Origin: Thermoproteota archaeon
GTDB taxonomy: Archaea > Korarchaeota > Korarchaeia > Korarchaeales > Korarchaeaceae
Direction: 5' to 3'
Assembly: GCA_027491785.1 (NCBI GenBank)
Contig: JAOZGJ010000101.1
Location: 1 to 64,000 of the forward strand
Length of the DNA: 64,000 nt
Below are positions 56,862 to 64,000 of the stretch, one piece after another. Every line of letters begins with the position of its first letter. The stretch's first letter is position 1. A model generated the notes under the pieces. The model searched no databases, was not told where the DNA came from, and worked only from the letters and a program-made list of their open reading frames with translations. The position numbers were made by a program, and so were the translations under genes.

Positions 56862-57903
56862 TTCTTGGGCTAGAGAGGCGTATCGACTATTTGAATCTGG
56901 GATCTCCGGAGCGAGCAAGGCGGGAGTTATCTTCCCGCCAACACCTGATGGCATATCCTCTGCTGTCATAATAGCCGAGATACTCTCGCAGAAAGGATTG
57001 GAATCTGATTTCATAGTCTCGACGCCTGAGAATTTGCTAGATGCCATTGAATCATGCGTTGGAAAGTGCGATTCAATGATTTTCTTAGACCTGCCACCGC
57101 ATGGAAAGGGACCATTGCAAGTTTCCACTGAATTTTATAAGAGTACTATTATTATCGACCATGGTTCCTTGAGCTTTTCAAACTACAATTATGGGAGAAG
57201 TGTTATTAGGATAAATGCTGATATAGGAGGCATATCCACTGGCTTATTAGCATACTTCATTGCCTTACAGGTGAGTGAGAATAACGATATACTATCTTGG
57301 GTAGCAGCATCTGGATTCTATGGTGAATGTACCTCCAACCTATGCATAGATCTAGAAAAGAAGGCGATTTTATCATGGCCTGAGCTCATGGGGGGAAATT
57401 CCCTAGATAGAATATGGCAAATTCTTGTAGCATCATCCTATTTGGGAGAGGAATGGGTGCTCCTCGCCGTATCAGCTTTACAGGAATCATTTGATGATCC
57501 AAGCTGGTTTTTGAATGGAAATTCTGCAACTGCTAGCATTATAAGAAGTAAAGTGGAGGAGGTGCGGTCTGAGATAAGAGATATATTAGATGAGCCATAC
57601 CTCAAAAGGAGAAATTTCGGAGCGTGGGAGTCCCCAGAGCCATACCAGAGGTTCGTTTTATCTATGCTAGCGAGAAAAGAAATCGTAGAAAATGCCTTAT
57701 CTTTCTTCTACGATCCACCTCTTGGACTCATTTATTTAGTAGGGGACCCTAACATAGATCTATATGAAAAGATGTCCAGTTACTTAGAAAACTCTGAATG
57801 CTCTATCTTCGGAGGGAAAGGTTTCCTTTCTATAATAGTGGACTCCGAGTTTTTAAGGGATCTAATATACTCATTAAGCCGAAGGATCGATGAAGGGCTT
57901 TAA
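56851..57903 (+). CDS. Degenerate DHH/RecJ-like protein
   Basis: PTPDGISSAVIIAEIL and IIIDHGSLS resemble DxDGxxSA and DHH motifs with substitutions. Confidence 0.55.
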   Translation: MDLDSWAREAYRLFESGISGASKAGVIFPPTPDGISSAVIIAEILSQKGLESDFIVSTPENLLDAIESCVGKCDSMIFLDLPPHGKGPLQVSTEFYKSTIIIDHGSLSFSNYNYGRSVIRINADIGGISTGLLAYFIALQVSENNDILSWVAASGFYGECTSNLCIDLEKKAILSWPELMGGNSLDRIWQILVASSYLGEEWVLLAVSALQESFDDPSWFLNGNSATASIIRSKVEEVRSEIRDILDEPYLKRRNFGAWESPEPYQRFVLSMLARKEIVENALSFFYDPPLGLIYLVGDPNIDLYEKMSSYLENSECSIFGGKGFLSIIVDSEFLRDLIYSLSRRIDEGL

Positions 57904-57976
57904 CTATAATCTCCAGCGGCAGGATTATATGTTGTGTTTCTACTATCCAACATAGCCCATGGGAGGATGAGATGGT

Positions 57977-58309
57977 TTGCCGATTCGTGTCGCTGTTGCC
58001 ACAGATGATGGTAAGACTTTGAAGGATGGATCCTTCCATGATGCCAAGTTCTTTGCTATATACGATGTACTGGGTAGAAGCCCTACAAAAGTAGATACGA
58101 GAGTAAATACTAGGAAGGGAAGTAAGAGAGGACCTACTTCCGTCCTTGAAATTCTTAGGGACTGTGAGGTTCTCATAGCCAAGAAATTTGACGCCGAATT
58201 AAGGGAGGTTGTAGAGGCTAGAGGGATTATAGCTCTAGAGACCGATAAGGAAGATGTAGAATCGGCTGTTTTGGAAATAGCTGAAAAGATATCTAGGTTG
58301 AGCGGATAA
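57977..58309 (+). CDS. NifX/dinitrogenase iron-molybdenum cofactor-family protein
   Basis: RVAVATDDGKTLKDGSFHDAKFFAIYDV. Confidence 0.6.
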   Translation: MPIRVAVATDDGKTLKDGSFHDAKFFAIYDVLGRSPTKVDTRVNTRKGSKRGPTSVLEILRDCEVLIAKKFDAELREVVEARGIIALETDKEDVESAVLEIAEKISRLSG

Positions 58310-58310
58310 C

Positions 58311-59078
58311 ATGCCGAATTGGAAAGATAGAGAGATTTTCTCACGCTTAAATGTTCCAGAGGACTCTCCAGTAATAATTAGAGTTGATGGATGGAATTTC
58401 AGAAAGATAACAGAGAAGATTGGTCTTAAGAGACCTTATGATACTAGACTTGCAAAGTCACTTGCAGAGGCCTCATCAGAGCTGATGAGGATGGGATTTC
58501 CTATAGCATTCGCATTTACATTTTCTGATGAGATTTCTTTTCTCTTGGCTCCCCCTTTGCCTTGGAGGGGGAGGATAGAGAAGCTCATCACGATATTGGC
58601 ATCTTACACATCTGGCTATCTGTCTAAGGTATTCGATGAAGCACTAGCCTTCGATGGGAGGGTTGTATTTGTTAGAAATGAAGACGAGATCGTGGATTAT
58701 ATGAGGTGGAGGCAGTCAGAAGCTTGGAGAAATGCTTTAAACTCCTATGCCCTAAAAGCATTAGAGAATCAGGGTTTAAGCAGGAAGGATGCTGTGGAGG
58801 CCCTTAAGGGAAAGAAATCCAGCGAGCTTCATGATCTCATTTTCAAGAACCTTGGAGTGAATGTAAATGATGTCCCAGCATGGCAAAGGAGAGGTATCAT
58901 GATAAGGTGGATAATAAAGATTAAGAACAGCAATTTTGGTCCAGTTCAGAGAAGAAGTGTGAGAGTGGATTGGGATCTTCCCTTATTTTCAACTCCAGAG
59001 GGAAGGGACTATCTTCTAGAATCTATTAGTATAGGAATGTCAAGTTTTAGAGGGATGATGAGTTCTTCGGAGGGGTGA
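58311..59078 (+). CDS. Thg1-like 3'-5' RNA polymerase/tRNA(His) guanylyltransferase family
   Basis: VIIRVDGWNFRKITE, FAFTFSDEISFLL. Confidence 0.85.
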   Translation: MPNWKDREIFSRLNVPEDSPVIIRVDGWNFRKITEKIGLKRPYDTRLAKSLAEASSELMRMGFPIAFAFTFSDEISFLLAPPLPWRGRIEKLITILASYTSGYLSKVFDEALAFDGRVVFVRNEDEIVDYMRWRQSEAWRNALNSYALKALENQGLSRKDAVEALKGKKSSELHDLIFKNLGVNVNDVPAWQRRGIMIRWIIKIKNSNFGPVQRRSVRVDWDLPLFSTPEGRDYLLESISIGMSSFRGMMSSSEG

Positions 59079-59084
59079 CTCCTA

Positions 59085-59591
59085 TTGCTAGTAGGTGTTT
59101 TATCTGACTCTCACGATGATCTAATTTCTTTAGAGAGAGCTGTGGAAATATTTCAGAGAATTGGAGTCGATGAGATTGTCCACTTGGGAGATTTAGTATC
59201 TCCATTTGCATTAAAACCTATTTCTAACTCTGGTATTCCTTTCAGATTGCTAAAGGGTAACAATGATGCGGAGCCTTTGGTGACAATTATGACCCTAGAG
59301 AATGATGGTACTTACTATCCCAGCCCTGTTGAGATAGAATTAAGTGGAAAGAAAGCCTTACTCTTTCATGGATTTGGATCTAAGGACTTAACGAAGTTCA
59401 TAGCAATGCAAGCCGCTGCCAGTGGGAAGTATGAATTCGTACTCTATGGCCACACCCATGAGCTTCACATAGATATAGTTAACTCCTCCATGATAATAAA
59501 TCCAGGAGAGGCATGTGGAAAGCTAACTGGTAGGAAGACAGTCGTGATATTGGATACAAAAGAGAAGGATGCTGAGGTTATAGATCTATAG
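59085..59591 (+). CDS. YfcE/MJ0936-type phosphodiesterase
   Basis: GVLSDSHDD, HLGDLV, KGNND, YGHTHE. Confidence 0.92.
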   Translation: MLVGVLSDSHDDLISLERAVEIFQRIGVDEIVHLGDLVSPFALKPISNSGIPFRLLKGNNDAEPLVTIMTLENDGTYYPSPVEIELSGKKALLFHGFGSKDLTKFIAMQAAASGKYEFVLYGHTHELHIDIVNSSMIINPGEACGKLTGRKTVVILDTKEKDAEVIDL

Positions 59592-60755
59592 GCTAGATAC
59601 GAATTCTCTTATTCTTCTCATACCTTCCACTATGTCCTCCATAGGACCAGCGAAGGATATCCTGAGATAACCCTCCCCTGCATCACCGAAAGCGGTGCCT
59701 GGTAGCAAAGCCACTCCGGCTTCTTCCAATAATCGGTTGGCCAGTTCATTAGAAGACATTCCTGTTCCCTTTATGTTAGGAAATGCATAGAAAGTAGCAG
59801 CTGGTTTGATCATTCTGAATCCCTTTATCTTATTTATCTCATCAAATATTACATCCCTCTTCCTCTGATAGTCCCTTACCATCTCAATTACCTCATCTTG
59901 AGGCCCTCTGATGGCCTGTATTGCAGCTACTTGGGTGAAGTTAGGAGGACATGATACAGCATTTGATTGTATCTTAGCTAATATATCGGCCACTTCTCTC
60001 TTCGCTACAGCATATCCAAGTCTATAACCAGTCATAGCCCACGTCTTGCTAAAACCGCTGATTAAGATAGTTACATCCTCAGCTCCTGGTATAGATAAGA
60101 CACTCTCATGCTTCTTTCCATCGAATATTATATCTTCGTATATCTCATCTGATATTATCAGGATATCTTTCTCCTTAGCAAGTTTCACAATCTCTTCAAG
60201 GTCCCTCCTCCGATAAATCCCACCTGTTGGATTGCTAGGTGTATTTATCACAATAGCCTTTGTTTTGTCGGTAACTTGAGCTAATATATCATCGACATCG
60301 GGCGAAAAGGCCCTCTCTTCCTTCAAAATCACCGGTTTGACTATTCCTCCCACGAACTTTGTCACACTTTCATATGATGGATAAGCTGGCATCGGTACTA
60401 TTACTTCATCTCCCGGGTCTACAAAGGCCATTATCGCAGCAAATATAGCCATTTTAGCCCCTACAGTAACCACAACGTTCTCGGGGGATATATCTATGCC
60501 TCTAGTACTGGATACTCTCTCAGCTATGGCTTCTCTGAGTTCGTATATTCCAGCCGATGGAGTATACTTAGTTTTCCCCTCATCTAACGCTTTTTTAGTC
60601 GCTTCAAGGACATGATTGGGCGGCTGATATCCTGGTTCCCCTATCTCTAGATGAACTATACTTTTTCCCTGCCTCTCCAGCTCTTTAGCCTTAGCAAGAA
60701 CAACAAAAGCACCCTCAACACCAAGAGAATTAACTCTAGATGCAAACTCAGGCAT
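59586..60755 (-). CDS. Class I/II PLP-dependent aminotransferase
   Basis: NTPSNPTGGIY, ISGFSKTWAMTGYRLGY. Confidence 0.95.
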   Translation of the reverse strand: MPEFASRVNSLGVEGAFVVLAKAKELERQGKSIVHLEIGEPGYQPPNHVLEATKKALDEGKTKYTPSAGIYELREAIAERVSSTRGIDISPENVVVTVGAKMAIFAAIMAFVDPGDEVIVPMPAYPSYESVTKFVGGIVKPVILKEERAFSPDVDDILAQVTDKTKAIVINTPSNPTGGIYRRRDLEEIVKLAKEKDILIISDEIYEDIIFDGKKHESVLSIPGAEDVTILISGFSKTWAMTGYRLGYAVAKREVADILAKIQSNAVSCPPNFTQVAAIQAIRGPQDEVIEMVRDYQRKRDVIFDEINKIKGFRMIKPAATFYAFPNIKGTGMSSNELANRLLEEAGVALLPGTAFGDAGEGYLRISFAGPMEDIVEGMRRIREFVSSL

Positions 60756-60804
60756 AAACTAGGACCCCCTATCTGATGGCTAGCATTACTGAAAAAGTTT
60801 CAAG

Positions 60805-61800
60805 TCATTTATGGATGTCCTTGAGTACCAGCAGATAAGCTATGAATCCAAACACCAATTCGTTCAGGAATACTGTAATTGTTGAAGAAACGAGGGTTAT
60901 AGCTAAAGCATCTCCTTTGCTGAATCCCATAGCTGAAAGTAAACCTGTCATTACCCATTCTCTTATACCGGTATTTCCAGGTATACCTATTGGGATCAAT
61001 ACCATTATTATTGAGACAGAATAAATGAGAATACCCATCAAAGGATCTATCCAGTAGCCCAGCGCGTAAAAGTATATGAATATGGGCAGCATGTCGAATA
61101 TCCAGTTTAAGAATGCACAGGCTAAAGAGATCGCTAGCTCTTTCCTTTTCTTCATCAAATTCCTAAAGGCCTCTGAATACTCTATTACTATCTCCTTCAA
61201 TGTAGTAAAATCCCTTTTCAACTTTCTCTCGAAAAATTCTATCAGCCTAAGAAGTCGACTTTCTTCCATACTCAACTTGTATATCAGGTAAAAGGAGATT
61301 GTAAGCATTGCGATGGCTACAGTTACTGTAATAATGGTATTATGTCCTAAACCAACCAGATTTATAAGATAGGACATGCCCAGCACTATACTTACTATGA
61401 ACGGTACTATCATTACTACTCTATGAGCAACAATAGTCGATAGGGCTTGTCCTAAGGAAATTTTGGACTTTTTCGTTATGAAATATGTTCTAGCTACTTC
61501 CCCTGTAGTAGATCCAGCGGGAATAAGTAAATTTATAAACAAACTCGTCCATCCTATCAAGAATACATCTTTAAAGGGGGCTTTTCTCTCTAAAAGCTCG
61601 TACCATCCCATATTATAGAAGAAGACACCTAAATGAATCGATATGAAAGATAAAACTACTGGAATAAAGCCTATTGTCTTTAAGCTTTTCAGTGCTTTAT
61701 TTAAATCGAAGGCCGCAAGCAAAGGTATCATCAGGATTATTCCCAGCAGGAGAAGCAGTATGCTCTTCTTTCCGATGCGAGGTGTTCCCTCGTAGCTCAT
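60805..61800 (-). CDS. Flippase-like/LPG synthase TM-domain membrane protein
   Basis: Multiple TMs, PAGSTTGEVARTYFITKKSKISLGQALSTIVAHR; start at MSYEG. Confidence 0.75.
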   Translation of the reverse strand: MSYEGTPRIGKKSILLLLLGIILMIPLLAAFDLNKALKSLKTIGFIPVVLSFISIHLGVFFYNMGWYELLERKAPFKDVFLIGWTSLFINLLIPAGSTTGEVARTYFITKKSKISLGQALSTIVAHRVVMIVPFIVSIVLGMSYLINLVGLGHNTIITVTVAIAMLTISFYLIYKLSMEESRLLRLIEFFERKLKRDFTTLKEIVIEYSEAFRNLMKKRKELAISLACAFLNWIFDMLPIFIYFYALGYWIDPLMGILIYSVSIIMVLIPIGIPGNTGIREWVMTGLLSAMGFSKGDALAITLVSSTITVFLNELVFGFIAYLLVLKDIHK

Positions 61801-61831
61801 CAGCAGCTCTACCATCCAGATATTAAAAGTA

Positions 61832-62764
61832 TTAACGCATGTTTCTACAATTATCTGCTTTACCATAGGAAATGAATTCCATTGCCACTACCTCATCCCA
61901 TACAGGTAATCCATATGATGTACCTGGTCTAGATATTGTTAAGGCTGCCGCGGCATTTGCTAATCTTATAGATTTTCCTGGAGGGAACCCTTTAGCTCTA
62001 GCAGCTAGATAGGCTGCTGCAAAGACATCCCCTGCACCTGTAGTGTCAACTACATTAACTGGTATTGCTCTCACGAAGCATTTCTCACCATCTATCCAAG
62101 CTAGTGATCCTCTAGCTCCCATCTTAATGAAAACCTCTTTGGGTCCCTCTCGAGCTATCATATGGGCCGCTCTCTCTGGATTTTCTTCCCCAGATAACAT
62201 TTTAGCCTCCTTTAAATTTAGGAATAATCTCTCAACTCCATTCAAAAGTTTCCAAACATCTTCCCTATTGTTCATTATTATCCTAGATCCTGGATCCCAG
62301 GACACACCTTCTTTTTCTTTTATTACGGTCTCAGCTATAGGTATCCTTACACTAGCCATATGCACTATATCAGCTGCTTTCAGTAAGTCCCTCCTGTTTA
62401 TTATGTCACTAGGAAGCAGTTCCTCGTTGGCTCCGGGGCTCTCTATCATCCTTCTATTCTCGCCTAAAACATTTAATATGACTACTAATCCAGATCTTCG
62501 TCCTTCTGCTATCTTTATATGGCTAATGTCTACTCCTCTAGCCTCTAAGGTGTGCAAATAAATTTTTCCTAATGGATCATCCCCCACCGAGGATATTATT
62601 GATACATCCATTCCGAGTCCTGCTAATGCCATTGCGAAATTAGAAGCCGAGCCTCCAGCACTAATTGTAGCAGCTAGCGCTTCCGATGCTTCATCTTGAT
62701 CTGGTATTCTATCTACAAAGACCGTTATATCTATGTTGGCATTTCCTATGGCTATGAACTTCAT
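61832..62764 (-). CDS. PfkB family carbohydrate kinase
   Basis: GGSASNFAMALAGLG, DTTGAGDVFAAAYLAA. Confidence 0.93.
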   Translation of the reverse strand: MKFIAIGNANIDITVFVDRIPDQDEASEALAATISAGGSASNFAMALAGLGMDVSIISSVGDDPLGKIYLHTLEARGVDISHIKIAEGRRSGLVVILNVLGENRRMIESPGANEELLPSDIINRRDLLKAADIVHMASVRIPIAETVIKEKEGVSWDPGSRIIMNNREDVWKLLNGVERLFLNLKEAKMLSGEENPERAAHMIAREGPKEVFIKMGARGSLAWIDGEKCFVRAIPVNVVDTTGAGDVFAAAYLAARAKGFPPGKSIRLANAAAALTISRPGTSYGLPVWDEVVAMEFISYGKADNCRNMR

Positions 62765-63354
62765 TTTATCCCCCTTAACACCGAGAGAGTTATGTCAAGG
62801 ATCTCTCTAAAGACTTCCTCTTCGCGGCCGCTAGTATTCACCAAGTATGTTTTATTTTTCCAAGGATTCGAGTTTATTAATTTTAGATAGATATCCCTTA
62901 CTCTTCTAAGTTTATCGATAAGATGGTATCTCTCCCCGCTTTTCACTCTTTTTATCGCATCTTCGGGCTCTAGGTCAAGGTATATAACGATATCTGGCAT
63001 TCTTGCCCATCTATTTATGAAATAAACCCATTCTATAGGAAGTTCCGACCCCTGATAGGCAAGGGAAGAGAGGATGTATCTATCTGAGATAACTATCTTC
63101 CCTTCTTTGAGTAGAGGACTTATCCTCTCGTTATGATAGATTCTATCTGCTGCAAAAAGCAAAGCCAGTATTTTAGTATCGAACTCTAGTTCTCCTCTCA
63201 AAGCCTTCCTGATTATAGTCCCTATAGGACCCTTTGTTGGCTCCGAAGTCCATTCAGATTTGTACCCTAGATCTCTGAGCTTAAAATAAAGCCTTTTACT
63301 ATGGGTCGTTTTACCTGAACCATCTATTCCCTCGAAGGCGATTAGCATCAACAT
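62761..63354 (-). CDS. tmk: Thymidylate kinase
   Basis: IAFEGIDGSGKTTHSKRL, DRYILSSLAYQG. Confidence 0.94.
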   Translation of the reverse strand: MLMLIAFEGIDGSGKTTHSKRLYFKLRDLGYKSEWTSEPTKGPIGTIIRKALRGELEFDTKILALLFAADRIYHNERISPLLKEGKIVISDRYILSSLAYQGSELPIEWVYFINRWARMPDIVIYLDLEPEDAIKRVKSGERYHLIDKLRRVRDIYLKLINSNPWKNKTYLVNTSGREEEVFREILDITLSVLRGIK

Positions 63355-63399
63355 GGAGCATCCGACTACCTTTTTAATCTCATAGTCGAATCTTAACTT

Positions 63400-64000
63400 A
63401 TGCTATTGGTGGGACCTGAAGATAATTTCAATAGGATTTTATCTGAGAGGATAGGAGCTAGCCTTATCCCGATGGAGAGGAGAGTATTCCCTGACGGTGA
63501 AGTCTGCCCTAGGGTCATGAATGAAGTTAGGGGAAGTGATGTGATCCTCTCATTAAGAATGAAGGCCGGAAGATGTAAACCAAATGAATATCTTTTGGAG
63601 GTATTGTTTACCATTAGAAACTTAAGGGAGCATATGAATTCAGGTGAGGTAACCTTAGTAATGCCTTATTTTCCCTACGCGCGGCAGGATGCTATATTTA
63701 GGTTAGGAGAGCCTCTTAGCTCTAAGTATGTTGCAGAGCTGCTTGAGAGCTCAGGAGTTAATAGAATAATAAGCATTACAGTTCATCTGCATAGGATAGG
63801 TAATTTCTCTAACTTATTTGATAGAACAGAAGCTATAAATCTAAGCGGATTCGAGTCCTTAGCAGAGGAGTTAAGGCTATTAGACCTGAGGAATCCCTTC
63901 ATCCTAGGACCAGATACCGAAAGCATAAATTGGGCTAGAGAATTGGCTGAATTTTACGGAGCTGAGGAGTATGATGCATTTACTAAGGAGAGAGATATCC
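63400..64000 (+). CDS. prs: Ribose-phosphate pyrophosphokinase, truncated by the window end
   Basis: MLLVGPEDNFNRILSERIGASLIPMERRVFPDGE, MPYFPYARQDAIFRLGEPLSSK. Confidence 0.9.
   Translation, partial: MLLVGPEDNFNRILSERIGASLIPMERRVFPDGEVCPRVMNEVRGSDVILSLRMKAGRCKPNEYLLEVLFTIRNLREHMNSGEVTLVMPYFPYARQDAIFRLGEPLSSKYVAELLESSGVNRIISITVHLHRIGNFSNLFDRTEAINLSGFESLAEELRLLDLRNPFILGPDTESINWARELAEFYGAEEYDAFTKERDI

Noticed and set aside
1-64000. Search for CRISPR arrays, insertion sequences, toxin-antitoxin or defence islands
   Set aside because: No regularly spaced repeats, transposase/integrase motifs or defence gene signatures seen; the region reads as core chromosome.

Overview
The window is a gene-dense archaeal chromosome segment that looks like a thermophilic TACK/Thermoproteota-type lineage; I do not assign a genus. 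I saw no prophage, transposase or CRISPR array. Most of it is housekeeping: an ABC exporter, deoxyhypusine synthase, CTP synthase, a small cytochrome bc (Rieske/cytochrome b) cluster divergent from sdhABCD, the HMG-CoA synthase/thiolase/DUF35 operon, GatD-GatE, two family-B DNA polymerases, a truncated ribosomal cluster (L22-S3-L29-Rnp1-S17), S17e, DnaG, pelota, ProS, S26e, ThiI, IleS, AspS, a Thg1-like protein and others. RNA genes are an intron-containing tRNA-Tyr(GUA) and a stand-alone 5S rRNA on the minus strand. The best non-obvious signals are: (1) an unannotated hairpin RNA with H/ACA architecture upstream of dnaG; (2) an unannotated C/D-box sRNA downstream of sdhB with its own TATA box and a guide that appears to match 23S rRNA; (3) a TtuA/Ncs6-like protein that has lost its PP-loop; (4) a second PolB with an apparently inactivated exonuclease domain; (5) a degenerate DHH/RecJ-like protein; (6) a hidden 57-aa membrane protein in the Rieske/cytochrome b operon; (7) a perfect 9-bp hairpin in the sdh leader; and (8) an rnp1 gene that seems to need a non-canonical start codon. 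Everything comes from reading the sequence. No database search or folding program was run.
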